The notes: generated by a model not told the origin, from the sequence alone. 64,000 bases of DNA from Flabesymbios commensalis (GCA_964017125.1 OZ024902.1:101276796-101340795); one strand, 5' to 3'. Positions 50,501-61,317 are shown, counted from the stretch's first letter. Made by a program: numbers and translations.

Positions 50501-53500
50501 AATTTTAGCTTTACTTGATATAATTATGTGGGATACACTGTGACATACGCAACACTTCACCTTACTAAGAATCATTTAAAAAACAACGGATGCATTTCAT
50601 GTTTGTTACAAATCTTATTAACATACAGCATTTAAAGTTTCCCTAATATGTCAAGTATTAATTATAACATTTACTAATCTCAGACAGCCGATTTCGAATA
50701 TTCGGCTCAGACATTATATTTCCATACCATGTTATCTTTTTAATTAAAAAAAAATATTTTTGCATTTCTGGTAACTGTTTTCAATTAAAAACATCATTGA
50801 TAAGTAATAAGGGGGATTTCGATATCTTGTACACATATCTTATATTTTATAGCGATAAAGTCATTTTCACCTTCACTGACCTTGTGGCTAAAATATGTTC
50901 TTTTACAAATAGACAACCCCCCTGAGTTTAACTCACCAGAGCACGAAGAATGAGATAAATACAGTAACTGTTTGCTTTTAACCATTCAGTTTACCAGCTC
51001 CCACATTTAGCCCAGAATTGAGTCAACGTGTCGTGTTTGCTAGGTAATTAAGTATCAGTTTTGTTTGATTTAACCATTCAGTTTACCAGCTCCCACATTT
51101 ATGATAATGGCCTCGTCTAAATCGTCAAATGGATTAAAACCAAGCAAACACGACACGTTGGCCCAATTTTGGGCTAATGTTGGCCCACCGTCTACGACGC
51201 TGGGCCAACATTAGCCCAGAATTGGGTCAACGTGTCGTGTTTGCTGGGTAATTAAGTATCAGTTTTGTTTGATTTAACCATTCAGTTTACCAGCTCCCAC
51301 ATTTATGATAATGGCCTCTCGTCTAAATCGTCAAATGGATTGAAACCAAGCAAACACGACACGTTGACCCAATTCTGGGCTAATGTTGGCCCACCGTCTA
51401 CGACGCTGGGCCAACATTAGCCCAAAATTGGGTCAACGTGTCGTGTTTGCTGGGTAATTAAGTATCAGTTTTGTTTGATAAATTGCATCGTTGGATGATA
51501 ATATATACTAACCTAGTATTGACATTTAGTCTGCCGGTAGCGTACGTGTATTGATCAGAATGTGTGAACAACCATTATTTACCTTCGGCTTAGTTGCTTT
51601 GCCTCCATAATAACGGAAAAAAAAGTTATCAATGTGACCGTTCAACCCCCGAGTCATATAATTGCATTTTCCATCCTGTAAGAACCCTGTGTCTTACTGA
51701 CAAGATCCACAATTTCAACTACCGTACGTGAAACATATTTACATTTGCGAAATCTAAGGCCAAGTATTTTCAAATCTTTCTGGTCGGAGATTAATTGTCC
51801 CTCGTTCTTTCGGGTAATTACCCTTCGTCAGTGTGCCATCTGCTCGTATGTCTGGGCACAATTCCTTGTAATGCTATAATGCTACATTATGCTATAATGT
51901 GCCGATAATAAAGTTAACATGATTAGCGATTACTATAAAAGGTAAAACATCATCCTAGATATCTGAGGTCAAACACATTGCCTATTTGCCTACAGAGTTT
52001 GTTGTTGATTTAGGCCTACTTAGTAGCCTAAATAATAAATTTTAGTCTCCTTGATCTCTCTCGAAGTTTTTATATTTTATCATACTGAGAAAAACACCTT
52101 CTACCAGTCTGGTACATCAAAGTAGAGGAAATATCTAACGCTTTTACGTCTGCCATATTTGTACCGAACACCTAGAGGCAGATCAAGAGGAATAGTCTAT
52201 TGCACTTCGTATGGTAGGCAAGACATAGTCCTAATTTGATCATATAACCTGTAGAAGGTTATCTAAGTCTTTAAATACACCAAAAATTATGTATTTACAA
52301 AGTTAGGTACAAAATGATTGAAGCATTTTAAGAAAATTATGTACAGAATGGATGATTACACGCATTCTGACTAAATAACTAACTATTTAGCTCATGCCTA
52401 ACACTATTATCAAAGACAATTATCTTGTTGAATCAAAAGTTACCTTAAATTGCAGATGAGCAAACAAAGAGCAAGCAGATGCTGGTGGAAAAATCTATTA
52501 TGCCAACTGGAAAAATAAATCGCAAAGTATGGAACACATCAACTTCAATCAAGTTTTCCAAAAGCGCGCCATTGTCAGAAATGTCATCGTTTTTTGTAGA
52601 GAAAAGACAACAATGTACAGCTGCTATTGAGTGAGTTTATTTCCACATTTAATACTTTTCATACCAAGCTCATTGTACTAGCGCACAGAGTTGGTGTGGT
52701 TATAATCCTTGTAGTATGTAATTTTCACTAACTCGAAGCTGAGTCTCGCTGACGCGATCCGTAGCTTTGAGTGAGTACAGATATAGATTCACGGGCAAAA
52801 AGTGAAATATAAATGCAACTGATGTAAATGCGAATTGAGTCAAACGCTATAATTTGTGATACAATTTACTTTTTTATTTCACTTTGATCTGGAAATTATA
52901 ATATATTAGCAATTCCAACCTCAAATGAAAGCAAAATATACAATCAGAATACGACACTTACATGGTTGACTAAATATGTACGTTTTACGTAGTTATGTGT
53001 GATTCTAATAAAAAGAGAATGTGAACAACGAGGGCAAAGCATCCCTAGCATTTACACCAGTAAAAAATAATAAATCAATGTTATAGGTGTGCTGGGGGGA
53101 GGGGGGCATTATTTATTAATATGTTTTCTATTATATACACCAGGTTTATATTGTAGCCTATATGAATATTGGGTCTCATATGACCATATTTTGATCATGG
53201 TTTTTTTTCAAGTCAGTTATATACTTTTGGCCACTAAGGGGTCACATGACCCACTTCAAATAAAGTTGGAAATAAAATAAAATAGCATATGGAAAACATA
53301 AAAATTAAATGACGACAGATATGTTTTATAACATTTGTATTTATTTTGTAGACAAGTAAGCCAAATACTGTCAGAAAACATAGGCGAGAGTGCAGAGATG
53401 TCAGAAGTAGTTTATACTCTTACAGACTGTCTAAGTGATCAAGGACAGAATTGGGCAGTCCTTGTTCTGTGGCCAACTGAAGATACATTTGACAAAAATA

Positions 53501-53685
53501 TAACTATTCTTAAAGTGGTTTGTTTTGTCATTAATGCTGCTCTAGCTTGTCTGCTGGTCCACAAAACATGGAACAGTACACACACACCACGTAAAGATGC
53601 CATCGAACAGCATGCGTCCCAAGATGATGACACGACTTTTGTTGTGGATGATAAATCGGTAGATAAATCCATTATAATTCTGTAA
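41423..53685 (+). CDS. Unrecognised single-pass type I membrane protein, 201 residues, three exons
   Basis: Exons 41423-41519, 52456-52630 and 53352-53685 have GT/AG borders and fitting phases (97+175+334 nt). An in-frame TGA at 41411-41413 fixes the start Met. Residues 1-21 look like a signal peptide (MTVVITLIFFIFLDLKSLFA). The ~120-residue ectodomain has sequons at about N59 and N140 and Cys at about 86 and 117 that could pair. A hydrophobic segment at 143-160 is followed by a 41-residue polar tail with DDDTTF and a C-terminal SIIIL, possibly a class II PDZ ligand. The stretch CTAAI...NWAVLVLWP is faintly like a dynein light-chain fold, which is only a guess. Intron 1 (10.9 kb) holds a 1.68 kb element, a 5.6 kb element, MITEs and a tandem array. 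Confidence 0.6.
41841..43523. mobile_element. 1.68 kb TIR element, copy B
   Basis: Same TGGGCAAAG...CTTTGCCCA ends and TA flanks as copy A, same orientation, small indels (for example a longer CAGAATACGTTACCAAAATA block at ~42730). It lies in intron 1 of the membrane-protein gene. Confidence 0.82.
43938..44044. repeat. CCAGCAAACAC-family MITE, diverged copy
   Basis: CCCAATGTTGTTTTAACGTT and GGGCCAACATTAAAACAACA form the inverted body around CATTGTCGTAGACAATG; the ends are worn (CTTGTGCACTCTCAGGAATG). Confidence 0.5.
44407..44528. repeat. Hairpin-headed dispersed repeat, copy 5 (left part)
   Basis: TTTAACCCTTTCCGCGCGGG, then AATCTGACGTCTGTAGACGT and GGCCGTAGACTCATAA. It is cut by the 5.6 kb element at 44529; the right part (CATAGTTATTCAAATGAAGC) resumes at 50179 and stops at about 50213. 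Confidence 0.7.
44529..45365. repeat. Left arm of the giant TIR
   Basis: Contains two ~360-bp direct subrepeats, starting near 44594 and 44958 (GGTGGATTTTACATTATTAG versus GGTAGATATTACATCATTAG). Each carries CGGATAGCAAGC and runs of AAGATGGCCGCC. Ends near AATAAGAATCTTAGCAACCG ... TTACATAATCTGTTAAAC. Confidence 0.8.
45804..46163 (-). CDS. Cys-rich ORF remnant (CXC-like) in the 5.65 kb element
   Basis: A 119-residue minus-strand frame. The middle CSSKRHSCKANGLKCTLFCN CE has the C-x-C/C-x(4-5)-C spacing of the Cys-rich tails found on many large repeat-associated animal proteins (general form C-C-K-GL-C---C-C). It lies downstream, in transcription sense, of the PIN-like ORF at 48176-48436, as in those proteins. 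Incomplete as it stands; the assignment is by motif memory. Confidence 0.4.
   Translation of the reverse strand: MIPSGGQCNAFPCDCTSKHSSGSRLSTQIKYGCCSENLCSSKRHSCKANGLKCTLFCNCEVVRQISITIVKIRGKVPNWSYGLVHRKASRVDPSGPTNIAAILNKSKMAAIRLREKCNF
47283..47650 (-). mobile_element. LINE-like 3' tail, minus strand
   Basis: On the minus strand the stretch reads through TGTCTCGCTCCTATCAGCAG and ends TGAATAAATAAACTTGCTG, the form of a CR1-type 3'UTR. It lies inside the 5.65 kb element. No coding part. Confidence 0.4.
48176..48436 (-). CDS. PIN-like domain ORF remnant in the 5.65 kb element
   Basis: 86 residues, including DEILTQVFKGKKHPLLHFVS, KREEADVILTQRVMYIGHN and ITLIADDTDVLMKG. The pair EEAD...(A/S)DDTDVL is the signature of PIN/FEN-like nuclease domains common in repeat-associated animal proteins, where both acidic clusters would bind metal. 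Only this segment is open; flanking frames are closed. Probably a decayed accessory protein of the element. Confidence 0.45.
   Translation of the reverse strand: MRQAKTQCHLHNHNTVDHHLVVTEDYDEILTQVFKGKKHPLLHFVSKREEADVILTQRVMYIGHNKSRITLIADDTDVLMKGAVPK
49345..50175. repeat. Right arm of the giant TIR
   Basis: Inverse of the left arm: CGGTTGCTAAGATTCTTATT, then GCGGCCATCTTGG runs, GCTTGCTATCCGC twice, and TGGCACCCTGACTA at the end. Confidence 0.8.
50219..50433. mobile_element. GC-rich MITE with ACACACCAA ends
   Basis: AAAACACACCAATGCGAACG at the left and the inverse CGCGTTGGTGTGTTTTT at the right bound ~215 bp rich in CGCG. The CACACCAACGCGACG motif is repeated inside. No clear target duplication. 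It abuts the truncated end of hairpin-repeat copy 5. Confidence 0.6.
51141..51247. repeat. CCAGCAAACAC-family MITE, well preserved
   Basis: CCAAGCAAACACGACACGTT and the inverse ACGTGTCGTGTTTGCTGGG surround GGGCTAATGTTGGCCCACCG and its inverse, giving a nearly complete palindrome of ~107 bp. Confidence 0.8.
51346..51454. repeat. CCAGCAAACAC-family MITE, duplicate in the tandem array
   Basis: Second copy of the 51141-51247 palindrome, differing at a few positions, duplicated with the surrounding 204-bp unit. Confidence 0.8.
52456..52630 (+). CDS. Membrane-protein gene exon 2
   Basis: The acceptor AAATTGCAG ends at 52455 and the donor GTGAGT starts at 52631. The open frame begins with two bases finishing the Tyr codon of exon 1 and reads EQTKSKQMLVEKSIMPTGKI through FFVEKRQQCTAAI. 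Other frames are closed. Confidence 0.6.
53352..53685 (+). CDS. Membrane-protein gene exon 3: TM segment and tail
   Basis: The acceptor TTATTTTGTAG ends at 53351. It encodes QVSQILSENIGESAEMSEVV, then NWAVLVLWPTEDTF, the TM segment ILKVVCFVINAALACLLV, the cytoplasmic tail and TAA at 53683-53685. It is the longest convincing single-exon ORF outside TTLL7. Confidence 0.7.
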
Positions 53686-53889
53686 AAATGCAAAACAAAT
53701 TAATTATTATTGATTTATTAACAAAAACTTTTTGATCGCTTGGTCATCTAACAGTGGAGCAGATAAGCCCATGAAATATACCCATTTAAATTAAATTATA
53801 TACAAAATGTTTTTTTACTAGTGTATAATCATATAATAAGGACATACTGTTGCACAACATATCATATTAAAATATACGTAGTACATTCA

Positions 53890-54065
53890 TGGTCAAAAGT
53901 AGCAAGACGGACCACACCATCACGGTGATTTCTTATCGAAGACGTGAACATGAGAAGAAAAGGAGAAGAACAACAAAATGGTTTATTCGACAACAACACT
54001 GGGATACAATACAAATGAATAGTTAGTGTCAGGATGGCTTCTGATACAATTCATGTTTAAAGTTG
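53890..54065 (-). mobile_element. LINE-like 3' end, minus strand
   Basis: ATGGTTTATTCGACAACAAC ... ACACTGGGATACAATACAAA parallels 63897-64000. In the minus sense it ends ...GTCGAATAAACCATTTTG, a retroposon terminus. Confidence 0.4.
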
Positions 54066-54253
54066 GCATTTCTCACTTTGTTTTTTTAGACGTATGCAGG
54101 TCTGATGAAGAATTTAAAAGTATTTATTTATTTTCCTCAATGTGTGTTATTATCCCTATCCCACATTGTCGGATCGGGCCGGGGTGATGACATGCGGGCT
54201 ACTCCTAGCTGTACCGTGTACACCCCGGCATATGTCCATGTTGCAGCCGGGCT

Positions 54254-54496
54254 CTACCTCCCGCTACCGGGCCATCTGTGAGCTTCTGTGACCCACCGTA
54301 AAACACCTGTGCATTTTTTCAAAGCAACAGTACGGCAGTACGGCTCTAGTGTTGCTTCTGCGTTATTGTAAACCTGGAATATCATGAAAGCTTCTGTTAT
54401 CTCCTTGAAGACATCGTACATCCGCGTGTAGCCCTCCTGGAGCCGCCGAAGAATAAAATCGTCACATTTATCAAGATCCGTCACATTTATCAACAT
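54254..54496 (-). CDS. Unrecognised small ORF, 80 residues
   Basis: A minus-strand frame from ATG at 54496 reads MLINVTDLDKCDDFILRRLQ, EGYTRMYDVFKEITEAFMIF, QVYNNAEATLEPYCRTVALK and ends HRWPGSGR, TAG. The composition is strikingly protein-like and GC is higher than around it. Stops precede the Met. The upstream side has a duplicated GATAAATGTGACG. The last ~25 residues overlap a GC-rich palindromic stretch at 54170-54285, so the true 3' end may be spliced. No family recognised. Confidence 0.33.
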   Translation of the reverse strand: MLINVTDLDKCDDFILRRLQEGYTRMYDVFKEITEAFMIFQVYNNAEATLEPYCRTVALKKCTGVLRWVTEAHRWPGSGR

Positions 54497-56102
54497 TTGT
54501 CAAGTCTAACATGACTTATAATACACGAATATACATTATAAAAGTAGCTTAAATCTAATCAATAAATGTAAATTATATACTGTATGATTATGCAATTGGA
54601 ATTATGAAAATAACATATACCTTGAAATAACATTACACGGTGGCAATATGCATGACGGTTAAAGCATACACGTATATATATATATGCAGATATGAATGTC
54701 ATAAATATATGACTATTAGTGTTGCAGTCTCAGTGTTGCAGTTTACGTTTAAAAAACACATGACGGAACCTAATCTAATCCATGTTGTTATTCACCTTCA
54801 GATGGACACATATGAACTACGTGCACTGTTATTTTCCACAGCTTTGTATTATTATTTCAACATTCTAACGTTAGGCCCTGATTCTGGAAAAGGAAAATGT
54901 GTATCGGCATACTGTCTCATTTTTACTTTGGTATTTTATCTTGGTATTATAATTAGAGGGTGATATCTGCCATTTTATCAAGTGGAATATACCACTCTCC
55001 ACTTTATATAGTGGAATATACCACTCTCTAATACCAAGGTGACCAAGTATTATTTAAAAATTCACCAAGGAACAGGCAGACTACTTTTTAAAAACTTTTA
55101 AGAACTTAAATGACTATTTAGTATAAAAAATTTACATGATCATGCATGCTTTACATATTAATTCGAAGTATGCAAACTCACTTATACACGTATCTTTTTT
55201 TTGGTTCTATTGCACGCAGAGCATATAATTATATTGCTGTTATGCATTTTTTTAAGCCTGTTATTGTTTATCGTCCAGTGTATACATTTATCCATTCTAA
55301 TTTGTGTAAACATGCATGCTTTTTCTATACTATCATGTCAGTTTGTATATTATGCAGTTTTTTGCATTTTGTATTATATATTGTTTTCTATGTGATTTGA
55401 GATTTTCATTTTTATATGTGACAGTATATCTTCTCAATTAACACATATATCTCGCTTTCTTTACCACATAAATTGATAACATATTCTGCAAACTATCTAG
55501 CACCACACTAGCGGGTTTAGTCATATGTCAGTGGTGATGAACTCTGTCACAGTTTCTCAACTATTCAGTAAAAATGCAAATTTGAGCCTGTGGGGGCTAA
55601 ATATAATTGGGACCGTAGATATTTTGAAAACAGATTTTAAGAAGAGGTTCAGAAATCTGACATACCAGAATTATTAGATAAATCTCCTACAGCAGATCCT
55701 AATTCTAACATTAATATTATTAAAGATGCACTAACCAACGCTAATGTCACAAATCCCCCCCCCCCCCAAAAAAAAACCCAAAGCGGTTAAATAAACACAA
55801 TTACTATTTAAGGTATTATAATACATAAATACATAAACGCGACGCATCACTTGACAAATTATTAGAGAATTAACAAATTATTACCAGGCTGTTAACAACA
55901 TAATTTATTAATTTACGCACGTATAATAATTTACTAAAGCAAAATATTTACTTGGCTAAGAGTGAATTCTATTTCAAAATTATAAATATATATGTAAAAC
56001 AAGAGCACACTCGATAATAGCCCGCCGCCGAATTATGATAAAGAAAGTAAAGACGAATGTCATCACGTAAATAACAACGCAAGATATAAATGGTATGTTA
56101 AA

Positions 56103-57262
56103 CCAGCCGCTTTTCAAGTTATCGCGCCCACAAGGTCAAATTATGGGCGTAAAATAAATGTGAAAAATCGCAATAAGTCGACTATTTTGATTTTTTTACC
56201 GGCCATTATTGAGCTTGTCCAAGAACTGCTTATTAGTAACATGCATAACAAACTTGAAGAGGATACTTGTGAAAATGTTGAAGTTATCGTGCCTACAAGG
56301 TCAAATTATTGACGTAAAATGAGAAAAATCGCAATAAATCGGCCATTTTGAATTTTTTTTCAGCCATTATTGAACTTGTCCAAGAACTACTTATTAGTAA
56401 CATGCATAACAAATTTGAAGAGGATATGTGAAAAACTTTTCAAGTTATCGCGCCCACAAGGTCAAATTATTGACGTAAAATGAGAAAAATCACAATAAAT
56501 CGGCCATTTTTTTTTTTTTTTCAGCCATTATTGAACTTGTCCAAGAACTACTTATAAGTAACATACATAACATATTTGAAGAGAATATGTGAAAAACTTT
56601 TCAAGTTATCGCGCCCACAGGGTCAAATTATTGACGTAAAATGAAAAAAATCGCAATAAATCGGCCATTTTTTTTTTTTTTTAGGCCATTATCGAACTTG
56701 TCCAAGAACTACTTATTAGTAACATGCATAACCAATTTGAAGAGGATATGTGAAAAACTTTTCAACTTATCGCGCCCACAAGGTCAAATTATTGACGTAA
56801 AATGTGAAAAATCGCAATAAATCGGCCATTTTTTTTTTTCGGCCATTATTGAACTTGTCCGAGAACTGGTCATTAGTAACATGCATAACAAATTTGAAAA
56901 GGATATGTGAAAAACTTTTCAAGTTATCGCGCCCACAAGGTCAAATTATTGACGTAAAATGTGAAAAATCGCAATAAATCGGCCATTTTTTTTTTTTTTT
57001 CGGCCATTATTGAACTTGTCCGAGAACTGGTCATTAGTACCATGCATAACAAATTTGAAAAGGATACGTGAAAAACTTTTCAAGTTATCGAGCCCACAAG
57101 GTCAAATTATTGACGTGAAAGGTGAAAAATCGCAATAAGTCGGCCATTTTGAATTTTTTTTCAGCCATTATTGAACTTGTCCGAGAAGTGGTCATTAGTA
57201 ACATGCAAAACAAATTTGGGAAGGAAACATGAAAAACTTTTCAAGTTATCGCGCCCACAAGT
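56103..57262. repeat. ~161-bp tandem array, about 7 units
   Basis: The marker TTATCGCGCCCACAAGGTCA recurs near 56120, 56284, 56445, 56606, 56768, 56924, 57085 and 57246. Each unit also has TGACGTAAAATG, AATCGGCCATTTT, CATTATTGAACTTGTCCAAG and TAGTAACATGCATAACAAAT, with a variable T-run after GGCCATT. Confidence 0.93.
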
Positions 57263-57269
57263 AAATGTT

Positions 57270-57315
57270 AACGCCGACGCCGACGCTGACGCTGACGCCG
57301 ACGCCGACGCCGACG
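57270..57315. repeat. (GACGCC)n hexanucleotide run
   Basis: GCCGACGCCGACGCTGACGC and onward, about seven to eight units. It creates a spurious Thr/Pro ORF start (MLTPTPTLTL). Confidence 0.9.
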
Positions 57316-58284
57316 AACTTCAATTGCAATAGCCCACCTTTTTTAATTAAAATTAAAAGGCGGGCTAAAAACTATGTCGTCAATAATGAAAATAATTTAG
57401 CCCTAATGTACCTGAAAAATGTTGTAATTGATGGCGTATTAAAGGAAGATGAAAATTATTTTGCAAAGCAGTACTTTGCAAATATTTGTGAAGAGTCAAC
57501 AAATAAGATAATGGTTCCTGACACTGAAAGCCTAAGCTGTAAAAAAATGTAATTCATGGTCATTTTAATTTTCAAGTAATTACTGTTATAGATACTGCTG
57601 GAATATAATTGATAATTTAACATCAAAGAAAAATTCTGGGCCTGCAGGATTTAATACCATAATTCTAAACCTATAAAAATGAACTAATAATACCAATTGC
57701 CCTGTTATTTAACTGAACGAAACTACGGGAATATCACAGATGACCTTAAAGGCCCCATGTAGTCCCCACACCTTCTCTGCGCAAAGTCATCTTGCATACT
57801 ATTTTAGATGACTGTTTAAAGACTAGAGTGCTCGGCTCCCTTCTTATACGCCACACACCCACAGCACAGTTCCAGGCCACAAACAATACTGCAGTGACCA
57901 GTCCAAACAAATAAAAATATTGAGTGTCAGAGAATAATGAAACTAATTAACTTTATGAACATAACTTTAAATATATAGACTAAACCAATTAAAAGAAAAC
58001 CCATCTAACGTCGGATTCGCGAAGCTAAATCAATTGGAGCTCAACCAGTATATTCCACAAGTTATGTGAATTAGAAAACAATCTAATAAATTAAGCATGT
58101 TAGCGAATACAACTACTTAGAAAACACATTTTCCAATTCTACTGACATCAGTCTTCTCAACGAAAAACCAGTAAAACAAAAGAAAAAGAAGAACAGAGCG
58201 GGCTGGCTCTGTTCCCATTGACGCTGACACTTCAGTTGGGGTCAAGTTCGCGGTGAATGAGAAGTAGGCTACAGTAACCGGTGT

Positions 58285-58392
58285 CTACATTTGTCGTTGG
58301 ATCAATGTTGGTTTAACGTTGGTCCAACTTCTTAGACGGTGGATCAACGTTAAACCAAGATTGATGCAACGTCTTGTGTCTCGTGGGAGCTT
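58285..58392. repeat. CCAGCAAACAC-family MITE, diverged copy
   Basis: GGATCAATGTTGGTTTAACG and GGATCAACGTTAAACCAAGA form the inverted body; the right end GTCTTGTGTCTCGTGGGAGC is worn. Confidence 0.45.
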
Positions 58393-61255
58393 TCTTTATT
58401 AAATGGCTATTTTAAAATTACTGAGAAGCTGAAATAAAAAATAAGCTTGAAAAACACGTTCCACATCACTGGTATCCCTATTGTAATATTATTTGGCCAT
58501 TTTCTAACCGCTGAAATTAATTAATCAACTTCAGTATCAAACAACTACCCAAGACTTAAAAATACAAACAGTAACCTAAAATAAAGGTGCCAATGATTAT
58601 ATTTAACAGCATAGGCCTACTGGTATTACAGTTTTCGTATCCAATATGCCTATGTGGGGAAAGGCAACCAGCCAAGTGATGTCTATGTGGGGAAAGGCAA
58701 CCAGCCAAGTGCTAACGATGACATACTATGGCCATATGACCCCTTAGGCAGAATGGGAAGCGAGCTACAGCACTGGTCCGATTGAGGCACTGGTCCAATC
58801 ACTGCAACTCTCCCCTACATTAAAAATAAATATTGCGTAAAAAAACTTTCCGTGCTATATGGGAGTAAATATAACAACAAAATAGCAGAGTATGGAGCAA
58901 TTGCCATTACCCCCATTATAGAAATAAAAAACAGTGGGCATACGTGACAGTGATTTTGGACTGCTTCTGGGTTTTTTTCAACTAAATGTACCATTAAATA
59001 CTAGAAAAGGAGTTCCCGAACTCCGAGACCCGGCTTTAGTCTGTTTGAGTGCTTTAGACAAAATATTGGCCTAATATTTCGTAAACATAACTGTATTGTT
59101 TTTTCTCATGGGCCAGAATACTAAATGTCCATGATATAATTATTGAAAGGAACAATTAAGAGACAAATATATCTTCAACGTGTAGGCCTATTCCTTACAC
59201 CACCATCGCCGTACGCGTATTATTGTAAAAATGCCAAATCTCTTAATTCATTCAGATCTCATGATGACAAGGCGCAGGAATGAATAGGTATATAATGGGA
59301 ACATGAGAGTTGCAGGGTGAAATAACCTGCTGTGATTTTTTATTGTCAGATAAAGCAGGTATTAATATGCTGTAACGTTAGCGTAGAATAGTACTGTAAA
59401 CATATTAGTGACTCATCTGTACAGAACAAGTCTCATGGCGGAAACATACAATATGGAGTTGATGATACCATTGGATAGCACACAGCTGGAGCTTTAACAT
59501 GAAATTATTTTGATCCGGTGCTGAGTTATGATCATTTTAGTGACGTGAATGGGTCAATATTTCAAAAAATAAAAATGGAGAAAATCGGCTTTAAAGGCAT
59601 GGCAAAACTTTGATTGTAAGTTTTTTTTGTATAAAAAATAGGTCCTTATGGCCAAACAGTATTTTTCGGCCAAGCCTTAAAATTTTGTATATGTAGTTTT
59701 CAACGATAGATTTTTATAGCCCAGGATGTCTACTTTCAGAATCTGGGGGGTGGACTTTGGTTAACATAGAGCGTTTTTTAAAAATGAGTAAAATCCAAGA
59801 TGGCCGCCAGCGGCCATTTTGAAAACAAATAAACAAAAAATCTGATAATCACAATCATGTGATATGTCATTTCTGACTAATATTGGGGCGTAGAACCCAT
59901 TTCTGGCCTTAGAATAGTAATTCTAGGCTTTAAAGCATCAACATTCGACAGAAAAAAAATTCGTTATTATTAGTCCATATCATGCATAATTCCCATTTTC
60001 TCAACTTGTATGGAGCCGACATGCAACTTATTTCGTGCAGATGAAGTTATTAATAAGATTATTGTGAAATTTGATTGGGTATGTCAAAATTGATTAATTT
60101 AGACGTCAATTCAGATTTATTCCTTGGGCCAGGGGCTGAATTTTTACGGATTAGTACCAATTGGGGTGACTGAACTTTGTTGTGTTTTCCAGTTAGATAC
60201 ATATATGGGGGGTCTAAAAAAGTATGATGGCCCTTTCAGAACGGTAGCTTAAGGGCAGTATTCTCAGTTTTAAAGAGGGGGGGGGTCTTTTAATAAAAAA
60301 GTAAGTATTAATTATATCTTTTTATCTATGAGTCCTACAAAAATACATAGTATATCGTTTCTGACATAATTTGGGTCAAGGAATACGTTTTTGAAAATGA
60401 TTTAACTAATATTTCACCGACAAATCCAAGATGGCCGCCAATTTTAGGCTGTATTTCTTCACTCTATGATATAACTAGTTTATTTACGTCTGTATTGTTC
60501 GAATTTTGAAATGCATATATTCTAGTTATAGACAATCAAACTAGCATTAAATTGAACTATTTTTTTATATATATCTTGCAAATATTAATGCAGTTTAGTT
60601 ATCCAAACAGACGCGTGCATCATAGCACTTGTTGTGAGGACCGAAAACGTGTATCTATAAAATGTGTAACAATAAGGCCTATATGTCCAATGTTGGTCTA
60701 TATTATCTATTCTTTTCTCTGTGGAATCAAATAATACGTATTGATGTTTTTCCACAAATTAAAAAGAAACGCTATTTATAAATTAATGGTAACAGCGTTT
60801 ATTTCTTTAGACGTTTCAGATTAGATACGTTGTAATCATGGTAATAGTGGTATGTTATTTACATCACATACGAATAAAGAGAAATATTGTTATCATGGCT
60901 GAATGCAGTATCGGGTCATTACTTAATTATAGGTGTATCAGATGATATAGTGACCCGAATTGACAAAATGAGTCAGAAGTCGCAGTTTGACAAACGATCC
61001 TAGGGATCCTAAACGGCAAAATAACCTTAATATGACATATCAGTATTTTTACATAAGTATTTATGTTTATATGATAACTTAAAATACTAATAAATGGAAC
61101 ATGTATGCTAGTAGAGCGAACACTGAGATCATTAGCTTAACTGAAAAGGCATTGCCAATCTGCTTCCACAGTATATAGCCTGGATATAACAAGTGGTCTT
61201 AAGGTATTCGAGCTGATTACGCTGGCCCTTCATGCGATAGAAAGTAAGAAGTTTT
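58393..61255. other. Gene-poor interval
   Basis: A short direct repeat (ATGTGGGGAAAGGCAACCAG at 58651 and 58684), AAGATGGCCGCC words at 59799 and 60430, and AT-rich DNA. No exon or RNA gene can be supported. Confidence 0.45.
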
Positions 61256-61317
61256 TATCACTATAACAGGCCCAAATAATGCAATCCGGATGCTAAAATA
61301 TCTTTATTAAATTGAAG

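Larger units (their letters stand above)
50980..51478. repeat. 204-bp tandem array carrying a MITE, 2 full and 1 deleted unit
   Basis: Full units start at about 51071 and 51275 with TAACCATTCAGTTTACCAGC; a short unit at 50980-51060 lacks most of the MITE and joins CCCACATTTA to GCCCAGAATTG. Units end GGTAATTAAGTATCAGTTTTG. Confidence 0.85.
56017..57366. mobile_element. Inserted element with TAGCCCGCC...GGCGGGCTA ends and internal tandem array
   Basis: ATAGCCCGCCGCCG at 56017 and AAAGGCGGGCTAAAA at the right give short inverted ends. Between them lie the 161-bp array, a (GACGCC)n run and a small hairpin AGCCCACCTTTTTTAATT ... AAAAGGCGGGCT. No ORF except translated repeat. Confidence 0.55.
55590..57760 (+). 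mobile_element. Degenerate LINE ORF2 remnant, interrupted by a repeat
   Basis: Pieces such as DPNSNINIIKDALTNANVT (55697-55753), NNENNLALMYLKNVVIDG (57376-57432) and NLTSKKNSGPAGFNTII (57617-57667), then LIIPIALLFN, correspond to the segment ahead of and at the start of a CR1/Jockey-type reverse transcriptase (K-K-SPGPDG). Stops and frame changes are frequent. The block 56017-57366 is inserted within it. Confidence 0.6.

Noticed and set aside
57265-57552. 95-residue ORF starting MLTPTPTLTL as a gene
   Set aside because: The start is the GACGCC hexamer run; the remainder belongs to the LINE remnant.
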